From contig NZ_JANZNQ010000007.1 of assembly GCF_027257955.1 (NCBI RefSeq), positions 62,001 to 126,000 of the forward strand: a stretch of DNA of 64,000 nucleotides, read 5' to 3'. The position numbers were made by a program, and so were the translations under genes. Below, in pieces: positions 1 through 8,487 of this stretch. The notes below the pieces were generated by a model that was not told the DNA's origin, did not search any database, and was given only the letters and a program-made list of their open reading frames with translations. Each line of letters begins with the position of its first letter. Within the stretch, counting starts at the first letter, position 1. Source of the DNA: Zhongshania aquatica. Lineage in GTDB: Bacteria; Pseudomonadota; Gammaproteobacteria; Pseudomonadales; Spongiibacteraceae.

Positions 1-1074
1 TTTTATAATCTGCGGCAAGCAGTCAATGATATTCGCTCTGGCTCGGTTAAGGTTGCTGTTGTTGGTGTGGCGGAGTCGGGTGTTGACCCTCGAATTATCG
101 ACGGTTATTACACCATGGGTGCCTTGGCGTCCGACGCAGACTTACTTAAATTGGACGCTGATAAAGGCTTGTCTGAGCCTGATCATCGCCGTGCGAGTCG
201 GCCGTTTAGCAGTAATTGTGGATTTACAATCTCTGAGTCTTCCCAGTTTATTGTGCTGTTTGATGATGAGCTGGCAATGCAGTTAGGTGCTCAAATACAC
301 GGCGCTGTGCCCAATGTATTCACTAATGCGGATGGCTATAAAAAGTCAATTTCCTCCCCTGGCGTGGGTAATTATTTGACCGTGGCAAAAGCGGTTGCCG
401 CCGCCGCGGCCATTATTGGTGACAAGGCGATAAAAACCCGTAGCTTTGTTCAGTCTCACGGTACCAGCACTCCGCAGAATAGGGTTACCGAATCTCATAT
501 TTTAAATGAAACTGCTAAGTTGTTTGGTATCGAAAAATGGCCTGTTGCGGCCATAAAAGCCTATATCGGTCACAGTATTGGCGCCTCCTCCGGCGATCAG
601 CTCGTGGCCAGTCTCGGTGTATGGAATGACAATATCGTGCCGGGAATAGCAACAATTGACCATATTGCAGATGACGTTCACTGCAGTAACTTGCGTTTGC
701 AGAAAGAACATATGGAAGTTGAGCCAGAGAGCTTGGATGTTGCCATACTTAATGCCAAGGGCTTTGGCGGTAACAATGCCAGCGTCGCGCTGCTATCACC
801 TTCGTTAAGCGAGAAAATGCTAAAGGGGCGGCACGGCGACAAAGCTTGGCAGGCATACCTAGCGCGTCGCGAACAAGTGCAGGCTGTGGCTTCGGCCTAT
901 GATGACGCCGCCTGTGAAACGGGATTTAGCGTGCATTATCAGTTTGGTGAAAACGTGCTCGACGGCGGCGATCTTGAATTAAGTCGTGATGGCATTGGCA
1001 TAAAGGGCTGGGCGTCTAAGGTCGCTCTAGATTTTAAATCACCGTACGCATCATGGTTGCCAAGCGAAGACTAG
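1..1074 (+). CDS. Beta-ketoacyl synthase, C-terminal part (FabY-like), cut by window edge
   Basis: The reading frame is open from base 1, so the 5' part, including the active-site Cys region, lies outside the window. The visible ~357 residues hold the thiolase-fold C-terminal half of a condensing enzyme: catalytic His motif HGTSTPQN, second His motif GHSIGASSGDQ and the glycine-rich NAKGFGGNNAS near the C-terminus. These residues catalyse decarboxylative condensation of malonyl-ACP in fatty-acid synthesis. The extra ~90 residues after the GFGGNNAS motif and the divergent motif spellings recall the long FabY-type synthases of Pseudomonas, which use acetyl-CoA as primer. The FabY assignment is inference; membership of the ketoacyl synthase family is clear. 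Confidence 0.85.
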   Translation, partial: FYNLRQAVNDIRSGSVKVAVVGVAESGVDPRIIDGYYTMGALASDADLLKLDADKGLSEPDHRRASRPFSSNCGFTISESSQFIVLFDDELAMQLGAQIHGAVPNVFTNADGYKKSISSPGVGNYLTVAKAVAAAAAIIGDKAIKTRSFVQSHGTSTPQNRVTESHILNETAKLFGIEKWPVAAIKAYIGHSIGASSGDQLVASLGVWNDNIVPGIATIDHIADDVHCSNLRLQKEHMEVEPESLDVAILNAKGFGGNNASVALLSPSLSEKMLKGRHGDKAWQAYLARREQVQAVASAYDDAACETGFSVHYQFGENVLDGGDLELSRDGIGIKGWASKVALDFKSPYASWLPSED

Positions 1075-1199
1075 TTTGCATTAGCTGTCGTCTTGCTTTG
1101 TAAGTTGACTTGAGCACGGGTAAATACGGATAGAGATGGATTTCTTTGCGTGCTCAAATTAAAGGTGGTTTGGTAATCAGCAGCACATGGAGAGCAGCG

Positions 1200-1616
1200 A
1201 TGAGAGAATTTGTCCGTCACCCTAGCGATATCCCCGTCGCCGTCAAAGTGGCAATGGAGGCAGGCTCTCGCCGTGGTTACTTGCGTGATGTGAGTATTGC
1301 TGGGTTGTCTTGTGACGTCGCCAGAATAATTGATGTTGGCAGCCGAATTGAATTTTTTGTGCCTTCTTTGGCTGATGAGTCTGTTGGGCGCGGCAGAGTG
1401 GTGTGGTGTCGCCCACTACGAGCCAGTTATCGCATGGGTGTCGAGTTTGAATGTGAACAAGATGCTTACCGCACAAAAATGGTGGAGCAGGTTTGCCAGA
1501 TTGAGAGCTATCGTCGCGAAGTACAGGAAATGGAAGGCCGTGAACTAGGCGCTGAAGAGGCGGCAGCAGAGTGGATTGAATCTCACGCGGCAGAGTTTGA
1601 TCGTCGTTTTTCATAG
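1200..1616 (+). CDS. PilZ-domain c-di-GMP-binding protein
   Basis: About 138 residues. The N-terminus carries REFVR (an RxxxR motif, Arg2 and Arg6 from this start) and, ~25 residues on, DVSIAGLSC (the D/NxSxxG motif). Together these form the c-di-GMP binding site of PilZ domains. The rest of the domain is predicted beta strand, followed by a Glu-rich helical tail. A TTG start at 1146 is possible, but ATG 1200 has a GGAGAG sequence 5' of it and places the RxxxR motif at the usual N-terminal position. It is a stand-alone PilZ adaptor, so the target is unknown. The window also encodes two GGDEF/EAL proteins that could make or degrade its ligand. Confidence 0.85.
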   Translation: MREFVRHPSDIPVAVKVAMEAGSRRGYLRDVSIAGLSCDVARIIDVGSRIEFFVPSLADESVGRGRVVWCRPLRASYRMGVEFECEQDAYRTKMVEQVCQIESYRREVQEMEGRELGAEEAAAEWIESHAAEFDRRFS

Positions 1617-1686
1617 TTCTTAGTCACCCAGATCATCGTTAGCGTTTTTTCAAGTCGCGACAGTTTTACGAATTCATGGTTGAATA

Positions 1687-1716
1687 GATCCCCCGCATGT
1701 TCGGGGGATTTTTTTT
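1687..1716 (+). terminator. Rho-independent terminator after the PilZ gene
   Basis: An 8-bp perfect stem (ATCCCCCG at 1688-1695 with CGGGGGAT at 1702-1709), 6-nt loop CATGTT, then a run of T to 1716. It separates the PilZ gene from the next gene, which starts 19 bp later. Confidence 0.9.
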
Positions 1717-1734
1717 GCCCAGAGGAAATGGACG

Positions 1735-2253
1735 ATGAAACATGAGGCGACCGCGCGAGTCGTTATAAATATGCCTAGGGAAGACGCGTGGAACTTGTTA
1801 AAAGACTTGTCGCTAGCGCATCACTACGTGCCAGGCATTACTCGCACAGAAATCACTACCGATAAAGCTGAGGGGCTAGGCGCTAGTCGCCGTGTGTATC
1901 AGGCCTCCGGTAAGGGTTTAGACGAAACCGTTACGGAGTGGAACGAGGGACACGGTTTTCTCATTCGCCTGCACAAAGACGACAAAGGCGCGCCGCCGCC
2001 TTTCGCTAAGGCCGCGTTTCGTTATCGTATTGACGATGCCGGTCACGATTGCACCGCACTGACTACCAGCCTAATGTTCGATATGCGCTGGGGCGTTGCA
2101 GGGCGACTTTTATATGAGCGCCTATTACATAAAGTTTTTCGGGGTGTTATCCGCGATGTCGCACTCAGTATGAAGCAATATTACGAAACAGGAGAGTCTG
2201 TGAGTCCAGCGCAATTAAAGCAACTCCGCATTGACGCCACACAGGGGGCTTAA
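1735..2253 (+). CDS. SRPBCC (START-like) family protein
   Basis: 172 residues with the helix-grip pattern of the SRPBCC/polyketide-cyclase family. The opening ATARVVINMPREDAWNLLKD is the usual first strand and helix, followed by alternating strands and a long C-terminal helix. Members bind hydrophobic ligands such as lipids or aromatic polyketides; the ligand here cannot be read from sequence. The ATG has AGAGGAAA upstream. The stop overlaps the next start (TAATG), so this gene, the nitroreductase and the isomerase appear to be one translationally coupled unit. Confidence 0.7.
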   Translation: MKHEATARVVINMPREDAWNLLKDLSLAHHYVPGITRTEITTDKAEGLGASRRVYQASGKGLDETVTEWNEGHGFLIRLHKDDKGAPPPFAKAAFRYRIDDAGHDCTALTTSLMFDMRWGVAGRLLYERLLHKVFRGVIRDVALSMKQYYETGESVSPAQLKQLRIDATQGA

Positions 2254-2813
2254 TGGACGCGATTACTTTACTTAAAAGCCGTAATTCGGCAAGTCGATTA
2301 TGCGCGCCGGGCCCTGATGACGCGGCGCTAGCAGAAATTTTTGCGGCCGCAAGTCGAGCACCTGATCATGGTCGTTTACGCCCTTGGCGTTTTTTGCTGG
2401 TGCGAGAAGAAAGTTTAGTCTCCCTGGGTAATTTGTTTGCCGAGGCCGCCAAACAACGGGATCCGCAGGTGAGTGAATCCGACTGCCAGCGCTTTCGTCA
2501 GCAGCCACTGCGGGCGCCATGCATTATGGTGGTGATTGCGCGTATAGAAGATCACCCCAAAATTCCTCTAATTGAGCAGCGTATGTCTGCGGCCTGCGCT
2601 GCCTACGGTGCCTTGTTGGCGGCCGAAGCTCTGGGTTATGCCGGTATTTGGCGCACGGGTATAAATGCCTTCGACGCCACAGTTAACAATGGTTTAGGCC
2701 TGGCTGATAATGAAGAAGTGACCGGTTTTCTTTACGTAGGCACCCGAGACGGACAGGCAAAGCCACTTCCCGTCATAGCGCAATCAGATTTTATGAAAGA
2801 ATGGAGAAAATAA
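2253..2813 (+). CDS. Nitroreductase family protein, YdjA-like
   Basis: 186 residues, close to the ~183 of E. coli YdjA, the minimal FMN-dependent nitroreductases. Visible signatures are the N-terminal SRNSASRL, the flavin-binding ASRAPDHGRLRPWRF and the C-terminal GFLYVGT. The enzyme is expected to be a cytosolic FMN homodimer using NAD(P)H; the natural substrate of this subfamily is not settled. Start and stop overlap the flanking genes by TAATG junctions on both sides, pointing to an operon with the SRPBCC protein and the crotonase-family isomerase. Confidence 0.85.
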   Translation: MDAITLLKSRNSASRLCAPGPDDAALAEIFAAASRAPDHGRLRPWRFLLVREESLVSLGNLFAEAAKQRDPQVSESDCQRFRQQPLRAPCIMVVIARIEDHPKIPLIEQRMSAACAAYGALLAAEALGYAGIWRTGINAFDATVNNGLGLADNEEVTGFLYVGTRDGQAKPLPVIAQSDFMKEWRK

Positions 2814-3643
2814 TGAATAGCGTCATTCCCCCGAGCTACACAACGCTGCAAGTCCAGATGGAAGATCATGTTGCATGGGTTGCTCTGAATAGGCCCGACA
2901 AGGCCAATGCGATGAACGAAGCTATGTGGCAAGAATTGCAGCTTTGTTTCGAATGGTTGGATCAAGAGCCAATTGTGCGAGCCGTGGTGTTGTGCGGAGA
3001 GGGGCGCCATTTCTGTGCTGGCATTGATTTGGCGATGTTTGCCGGCTTGGCGTCAACCGCAGAGGGTATGGAAAAGTCGCGATTTGTTGAGTGGTTCCGC
3101 GCGGTTGTTTTGCGATTACAAGGTAACTTAACGGCTATCGAACGCTGCCGTAAGCCAGTTTTGGCTGCGATCCACGGCAGCTGTGTCGGCGGTGGCGTTG
3201 ATATCGTTAGCGCCTGCGATATGCGTTATTGCAGTGACGGGGTTAAGTTCTCTATCAAAGAAATTGATATCGGCATGGTCGCCGATGTAGGTACTTTACA
3301 AAGGTTACCCCATATTATTCCCGCCGGCGTTATGCGAGAACTTGCATACACTGGCCGCAATGTGGATGCCGAGGAAGCCGAGCGTATTGGCTTGGTAAAT
3401 CGCCGTTTTGACAACTATGAAGAGATGATTGAGACGGTCTCTGCCTTGGCGCAGGATATTGCTCGTAAGTCACCCCTCGCCATTCGAGGCACTAAGCAGA
3501 TGCTGCTGTATACCCGTGATCATAGTGTTACTGACGCACTCAACTATCAGGCTACTTGGAACGGCGGTATGCTCAGTTTTGAGGATGTCATGTTGGCAAT
3601 TACCGCGAACAGTGAGGGTAAATCCGCCGATTTTAAAGATTAA
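2813..3643 (+). CDS. Delta(3,5)-delta(2,4)-dienoyl-CoA isomerase-like crotonase
   Basis: 276 residues. Crotonase-fold landmarks are the N-terminal ALNRPDKANAMN, the oxyanion-hole segment GRHFCAGIDL and IHGSCVGGGVD. The three acidic residues used by ECH1-type dienoyl-CoA isomerases are all present, in CDMRY, KEIDIG and VADVGTLQRLP, and the C-terminal TRDHSV...YQATWN also matches that subgroup. The enzyme would shift double bonds during beta-oxidation of unsaturated fatty acids with odd-position double bonds. The ATG at 2813 overlaps the previous stop (TAATG) and has GGAG 6-9 nt upstream; the in-frame ATG at 2801 lies inside the upstream gene and is less likely. Confidence 0.85.
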   Translation: MNSVIPPSYTTLQVQMEDHVAWVALNRPDKANAMNEAMWQELQLCFEWLDQEPIVRAVVLCGEGRHFCAGIDLAMFAGLASTAEGMEKSRFVEWFRAVVLRLQGNLTAIERCRKPVLAAIHGSCVGGGVDIVSACDMRYCSDGVKFSIKEIDIGMVADVGTLQRLPHIIPAGVMRELAYTGRNVDAEEAERIGLVNRRFDNYEEMIETVSALAQDIARKSPLAIRGTKQMLLYTRDHSVTDALNYQATWNGGMLSFEDVMLAITANSEGKSADFKD

Positions 3644-3775
3644 AATTCGTTTAAATTCCTCTCCTTAACAGCAGGGCGCTTGTACTGGCTCTGCTTGTTG
3701 GTAAACTCCCTGTAACCAAAAATAAGTGCAGCGACGAGCTCGTGTCCGTCAGTTGTCGTAGAGTGATGCCAATCC

Positions 3776-4357
3776 ATGCAAACCCGTACTATCTTCAGCA
3801 CGCCTTACGTGAGCGGGTTTTTTCGAGTGGTGTTTAAACTACTGACGAGACTTCGTGGGTGGCAAGTCGTGGGTGAGAAACCTTCCGATAAAAAATACGT
3901 GTTAATTGCGGCGCCGCACACCAGTAATTGGGATTTCCCGACCATGATGGTGGCTGCCTTTGTGTTAGGTTTAGATCCGCATTGGGTGGGGAAACACACC
4001 TTATTTCCCAAGGGGATCATCGGCGTGATTATGCGCTGGTTTGGAGGCGTTGGTGTAGATCGCCGGGCTGCTCAAAACACCGTTGATCAAATGGTAGCGC
4101 AATATGCTACTCGCGATGAATTCATGGTCTTGATCGCGCCTGAGGGTACGCGCAGCAAGGTTGAAAATTGGAAGGCGGGGTTTTATCACATTGCAGTCGG
4201 TGCTGGTGTGCCAATTTATCTGGCATTTCTTGATACCAAAAAACGGCAAACTGGCGTCGGCAAGGCTTTCTATCCAACAGGCAACTATGAAAAAGACATC
4301 TTGGAAATTAAGGCATTCTATAAAGATAAAGTTGGATTTAACCCCGAGCTTTTTTAA
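3776..4357 (+). CDS. Lysophospholipid acyltransferase (PlsC-like)
   Basis: 193 residues. The two glycerolipid acyltransferase motifs are present: HTSNWD (HX4D, catalytic His-Asp) near residue 45 and PEGTRSK (phosphate binding) near residue 122. The family acylates a lysophospholipid or related acceptor at the membrane face; this short type carries one N-terminal hydrophobic stretch rather than several membrane helices. It starts 132 bp after the isomerase gene, so it may have its own promoter. The exact acceptor (lysophosphatidate or another) cannot be told from sequence. Confidence 0.85.
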   Translation: MQTRTIFSTPYVSGFFRVVFKLLTRLRGWQVVGEKPSDKKYVLIAAPHTSNWDFPTMMVAAFVLGLDPHWVGKHTLFPKGIIGVIMRWFGGVGVDRRAAQNTVDQMVAQYATRDEFMVLIAPEGTRSKVENWKAGFYHIAVGAGVPIYLAFLDTKKRQTGVGKAFYPTGNYEKDILEIKAFYKDKVGFNPELF

Positions 4358-4423
4358 GCCGAGTTTTTGCTTGAATTGATATTGTCTGAAAACTAAATAT
4401 ATAAAATATTGCGGGAAGTTACC

Positions 4424-6595
4424 ATGTTAAAACTGCGAAGAAATATTGTGTCGGTGATTTTTGTTATCGCCGCGATATTCCATTCTGTATTTGCCTTAGC
4501 TGACGTTCCTACGACGGTTAACACCGAAAGTATTATCGCTAATTCGCCAAATAATTGGTTGTCTTATGGTAAAGATTATAAAGAACAGCGCTATAGCGAA
4601 CTCGATAAAATTAATGTCGGCAACGTTGCAGATTTAAGTTTGGCATGGTCATTTGATACCGATTTTAACCGCGGTCTTGAAGCGACGCCTATTGTTATCG
4701 ACGGCGTGTTATATGTGACAGGTAATTGGAGCGTTGTTTACGCACTCGATGCGCGAAGTGGCGAATTGCTCTGGAAATATGACCCGAAAGTACCTAAAGA
4801 ATGGGCAAAAATGGCGTGCTGTGATGTGGTCAATCGCGGAGTGGCAGCCTACGAAGGGAAGATTATATTTGGCACGCTTGATGCGCGTTTAATTGCATTA
4901 GATTCAGTAAGCGGTGAAAAAGTTTGGGAAGTACCTACCGCCGATTTAACAGCTTACCCCTACACCATCACCGGAGCGCCTAGGGTTGCGAAGGGAAAAG
5001 TGTTCATTGGGAATGGCGGCGCGGAATACGGCGCACGAGGTTATGTTAGCGCCTATGATGTGAACACCGGTGAGCAGCTGTGGCGTTTTTACACCGTACC
5101 CGGTAATCCTGCAGATGGTTTTGAAAATGATGCCATGAAAGCGGCCGCTAAAACCTGGACCGGAAAGTGGTGGGAATATGGCGGTGGTGGCACCGTATGG
5201 GATTCCATTGTTTACGATGACGAACTAGACCAGCTGTATATCGGTGTTGGTAACGGTTCACCTTGGAACGCGAAAGTTCGCAGTCCTGAGGGAGGCGATA
5301 ATCTCTATTTGTCGTCGATCGTTGCCTTGAATCCCGACAGCGGTGAATACATTTGGCATTACCAAGAAACGCCTGCTGAATCTTGGGATTACACCGCAAC
5401 TCAACATATTATGTTGGCTGATATGGACGTTAAAGGTGAGCAGCGCAAGGTTATTTGGCATGCACCTAAAAACGGTTTCTTTTTTGTTCTTGATAGAATA
5501 AGCGGCAAGTTACTCTCTGCAGAGCCCTTTGTTGATGTCAATTGGGCGAGTCATTACGATCTTGAAACTGGGCGCCCCGTAGAGACTGAAAATGCTCGAT
5601 ACCTGGACGATCCGAAAATGGTTCGGCCCTCATCGATGGGTGCCCATAACTGGCAAGCTATGGCGTATAGCCCACAAACCGGTTTCGTATATATTCCCGT
5701 CATTAATAGTATTTTTGAATACAAGGCCGTAGATGATTATTTGCATCAGTGGGGTCAATGGAATTTAGGTGTTTATATTCAGCAGCAAGCCGTTGCCGAT
5801 CCGATTTTATCCCAATTATTGACCAGTAAAATAACGCAAGGCTCATTGCTGGCGTGGGATCCCGTCAAGCAGCAAGCGGCATGGGAGGTACCACATAAGC
5901 TAACTTGGAATGGTGGTTTGCTGGCGACCGCCGGTGGTCTAGTGTTTCAGGGTTCGGCGGAAGGTGAAGTGCTTGCCTTTCGTGCCGACAACGGCGAGAA
6001 GCTCTGGTCATTTGAAGCGAATACTGGCGTGATGGCGCCACCCGTGACCTACACAGTTGATGGCGAGCAGTATGTGACTATTTTGGCTGGGTGGGGCGGT
6101 GCATTCGGTTTGATAGCTGGGCTAGAGAAAGAGGTTTCACCCCCGCCAAGTCGTGTACTGACATTTAAGTTAGGTGGCTCTGCGCCAGCACTGCCGGAAA
6201 ATCCGTTAAAGCAAATGCATGAACCTCCGGCGCGCTTGACGGAAGACAAAGATGTTTTAGAAAAGGGTCGTAACTTGTATTACGCCTATTGCAGTGCCTG
6301 TCACGGGACTGAGGCTATTTCAAATGGCGCGATTCCTGATTTGCGTCATTTGCCTAAAGCGTTTCACGATAATTTTAATGCGATTGTGCTTGATGGCGTT
6401 ATGAAGAAAGCCGGCATGGTTGGCTTCGCCGACGTACTAAGCGAAGAAGACGCATTTATGTTGCATGCTTTTATACTAGAACAGGCTAATATTGATAAGG
6501 AGAGCCGTGCGCAGTCGTCTTGGCTTATCACGATAAAAGAGTGGTTCTACGGTATCTTAGCGAAACTTATCGGGTTTGCGGTTAGCTTAAGTTAA
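4424..6595 (+). CDS. PQQ-dependent alcohol dehydrogenase with C-terminal cytochrome c
   Basis: 723 residues from the ATG with GGAAG upstream. A Sec signal peptide ends near VFALA, so the enzyme is periplasmic. Residues ~40-590 form the eight-bladed PQQ propeller, with the vicinal pair Cys132-Cys133 that contacts PQQ, GGGGTVWDS, and the catalytic Asp322 in SWDYTATQ. The position two after the catalytic Asp is Thr324, not Asp, which by the XoxF/PedH rule argues for calcium rather than lanthanide. A haem c domain follows, with CSACH (Cys623, Cys626, His627) and a probable axial Met in KAGMVGF. This matches type II quinohaemoprotein alcohol dehydrogenases. The last ~25 residues are hydrophobic and could anchor the protein. 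Alcohol substrate unknown; no electron-acceptor genes lie adjacent. Confidence 0.9.
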   Translation: MLKLRRNIVSVIFVIAAIFHSVFALADVPTTVNTESIIANSPNNWLSYGKDYKEQRYSELDKINVGNVADLSLAWSFDTDFNRGLEATPIVIDGVLYVTGNWSVVYALDARSGELLWKYDPKVPKEWAKMACCDVVNRGVAAYEGKIIFGTLDARLIALDSVSGEKVWEVPTADLTAYPYTITGAPRVAKGKVFIGNGGAEYGARGYVSAYDVNTGEQLWRFYTVPGNPADGFENDAMKAAAKTWTGKWWEYGGGGTVWDSIVYDDELDQLYIGVGNGSPWNAKVRSPEGGDNLYLSSIVALNPDSGEYIWHYQETPAESWDYTATQHIMLADMDVKGEQRKVIWHAPKNGFFFVLDRISGKLLSAEPFVDVNWASHYDLETGRPVETENARYLDDPKMVRPSSMGAHNWQAMAYSPQTGFVYIPVINSIFEYKAVDDYLHQWGQWNLGVYIQQQAVADPILSQLLTSKITQGSLLAWDPVKQQAAWEVPHKLTWNGGLLATAGGLVFQGSAEGEVLAFRADNGEKLWSFEANTGVMAPPVTYTVDGEQYVTILAGWGGAFGLIAGLEKEVSPPPSRVLTFKLGGSAPALPENPLKQMHEPPARLTEDKDVLEKGRNLYYAYCSACHGTEAISNGAIPDLRHLPKAFHDNFNAIVLDGVMKKAGMVGFADVLSEEDAFMLHAFILEQANIDKESRAQSSWLITIKEWFYGILAKLIGFAVSLS

Positions 6596-6657
6596 GGCGC
6601 CGCATTTTACGCATGATTTGCGAAATGCGGTTGATAGGGAATAAGAAAATGTTGGAC

Positions 6658-6701
6658 AAAAAATACGTGGTTATCTGTCTCAGGTAAACACGTATTTTTT
6701 T
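6658..6701. terminator. Bidirectional terminator between convergent genes
   Basis: AAAAAATACGTG at 6658-6669 pairs with CACGTATTTTTTT at 6689-6701, and the inner bases (GTTATCTG/CAGGTAAAC) extend the stem with wobble pairs. The A-run and T-run make it usable from both sides, fitting its place between the dehydrogenase and the LysR gene that end toward each other. Confidence 0.85.
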
Positions 6702-6744
6702 GAGTGGAGTAATCTACTGTAAGCGCATCCTCATGTGCTTATTT

Positions 6745-7689
6745 TTAGCGGGTTGTAGAGACGATAACGCCCGGGAGTCTGCTATTGATGATGGCGCGAA
6801 TGTCTACAGCTAACTCTCTGAAAAAGACGCGATTCGGTGCGTTATTTCGCCACACTAGCGCGTGTTTACGAAGAATTTGAATATCACGTAGTTCACAAAC
6901 ATACAGGGCTTCTGAGTTATGCATTTCTGAATGAACGTATAAACCAGGTAAGAATGCGACTCCCATGCCCATGACGACCATCTGGCGCAGGGTGTCTAAG
7001 CTCGTGCCCTCGTAGTCGCGCTGAATATCCGCACCCCATCGCTCACAAATCTCCTGTACTTGCAGATGAAAGTGATGCCTTTTCTCCAAAGTTAATATTT
7101 TTTCGCCCCGTAATTTATTAGGAGTAATGCTTTTTTGACCTGCCAGTGGGTGGTTAATGGGAACCACAAACTTCAGTGGCTCGATAAATAAAGGCTCCAT
7201 GGCTAGTTGAGGTATAGCTAGGGGGAGCGGGACGATGGCGATGTCGTAGACACCGTCAAGTAAGTCTTTTTGTAATTCTCTATGAGCCGCTTCGCGAACA
7301 TACAATTTTAAGTTGATGTGTAAATCATGCAGATCAGGAAGTATGTGGGGAAGTAAATAGGGGCCAACGGTGGGTGGTACGCCTAGGCGATATGTTGTCT
7401 GGTGCCCGTCAATTTTAGCCGCAGCGATGTCTTCAAATTCCTTCATGCTAATTAACACTTGCCGCGCCGCATCAAGTAAATCTCTGCCGCTTGGTGATAG
7501 CAGGGTGCCTGCTCTGGAGCGTTCAAAAAGGGCGGTATTTAGAGTTGATTCAAGCAGGGCAATTTGATTTGTTAGCGCAGGCTGGCTCATGCCCAGTTCT
7601 TCAGCGGCACGTCGATAGCTGGCGTGTTTTGCTACCGCAACGAAATAATTTAACTGTTTAATACTGGGGGAGCTAATTTTTGACGCCAT
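6745..7689 (-). CDS. LysR-family transcriptional regulator
   Basis: 314 residues. The N-terminal winged helix-turn-helix is clear (YRRAAEELGMSQPALTNQ), with a linker helix and a periplasmic-binding-like effector domain from ~residue 95. An upstream ATG at 7740 would extend the frame, but it would place two dyad sequences inside the gene, and the chosen ATG puts the HTH at the usual position. The gene is divergent from the carbonic anhydrase/SulP operon, the standard arrangement for a LysR target, so control of inorganic carbon uptake is the likely job. The effector is unknown. It ends toward the PQQ dehydrogenase gene. Confidence 0.85.
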   Translation of the reverse strand: MASKISSPSIKQLNYFVAVAKHASYRRAAEELGMSQPALTNQIALLESTLNTALFERSRAGTLLSPSGRDLLDAARQVLISMKEFEDIAAAKIDGHQTTYRLGVPPTVGPYLLPHILPDLHDLHINLKLYVREAAHRELQKDLLDGVYDIAIVPLPLAIPQLAMEPLFIEPLKFVVPINHPLAGQKSITPNKLRGEKILTLEKRHHFHLQVQEICERWGADIQRDYEGTSLDTLRQMVVMGMGVAFLPGLYVHSEMHNSEALYVCELRDIQILRKHALVWRNNAPNRVFFRELAVDIRAIINSRLPGVIVSTTR

Positions 7690-7704
7690 AGTTACATCCG
7701 AAAT

Positions 7705-7746
7705 CTGATAACTAAAAGATATCAGCAAATGGTATAACATATTATA
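7705..7746. promoter_or_regulatory. Two dyads in the LysR/carbonic anhydrase divergent region
   Basis: CTGATA at 7705-7710 and TATCAG at 7720-7725 form an inverted repeat with a 9-nt spacer. TATAA-CATA-TTATA at 7733-7746 is a second perfect inverted repeat. LysR proteins bind dyads of this size between divergent promoters, so these are candidate operators; the second could also supply -10 elements. Function is inferred from position. Confidence 0.5.
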
Positions 7747-7809
7747 AAGCTATCAAAGGATAATCGCTTCCGTACTAAATCCTGTTTGTTAAATTACGAG
7801 GACGTTACC

Positions 7810-8487
7810 GTGGAAGAGCTTATTCAAGGTGTTGCTAGGTTTCAAAGTGATGTGTACCCAGATAAGGAAGTTTCTTTTCGAAAGCTTGCTAGCGGACAAA
7901 ACCCCGACGTGTTGTTTATTACCTGTGCGGACTCGCGGATCGACCCGAGCATGCTGACACAAACTCAGCCAGGTGAGCTGTTTATTTGTCGGAACGCGGG
8001 TAATGTTGTGCCACCCCACAGTAATCAAACCGGTGGGATGACGGCATCCATAGAGTTTGCGGTCGCGGGATTGGGCGTGTCCGACATTATTGTTTGCGGA
8101 CACAGTGATTGCGGTGCGATGAAGGGCGCCATCGACCCATCGGGACTGGAAAATCTCCCCCACGTCAAAGAGTGGTTAGGGCATTGCCGTGCAGCGACAG
8201 AAATCGTAAAAGAACGGCATGGTCACGTTGATAAATGTCATTTAGACGAAGTGGCGAGAGAAAATGTTTTGCTCCAACTACAGCATTTGCGTACCCATGC
8301 TGCGGTCGCTGCGAAGTTGGCCAATGGCCGCTTACGTTTGCACGCATGGGTTTACAACATCGGGACAGGCGAGGTGGAGTGCTACAACGAAGATCGCAAG
8401 CAATTTGAGCTAATGAACTCGGCCTATAGCCACCTGCTTGAGAAGCCGGCCGTAATTGCGCAAGAGGCGGCGGCATATGAAGTTTAA
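7810..8487 (+). CDS. Beta-class carbonic anhydrase
   Basis: 225 residues. Zinc ligands and the catalytic dyad are all visible: Cys39, Asp41 and Arg43 in CADSR, then His98 and Cys101 in GHSDCGA. The enzyme interconverts CO2 and bicarbonate in the cytoplasm. A TTG at 7786 would add eight residues, but GTG 7810 has GAGG 8 nt upstream and is preferred. The gene overlaps the SulP gene by 11 nt, so the two are translated together, which suggests that bicarbonate brought in by SulP is converted by the anhydrase, or the reverse. Probably under the divergent LysR. Confidence 0.93.
   Translation: MEELIQGVARFQSDVYPDKEVSFRKLASGQNPDVLFITCADSRIDPSMLTQTQPGELFICRNAGNVVPPHSNQTGGMTASIEFAVAGLGVSDIIVCGHSDCGAMKGAIDPSGLENLPHVKEWLGHCRAATEIVKERHGHVDKCHLDEVARENVLLQLQHLRTHAAVAAKLANGRLRLHAWVYNIGTGEVECYNEDRKQFELMNSAYSHLLEKPAVIAQEAAAYEV

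Noticed and set aside
3683-3712. AGCAGGGC/GCTCTGCT hairpin after the isomerase gene
   Set aside because: Short imperfect stem without a following T-run; not strong enough to call a terminator.
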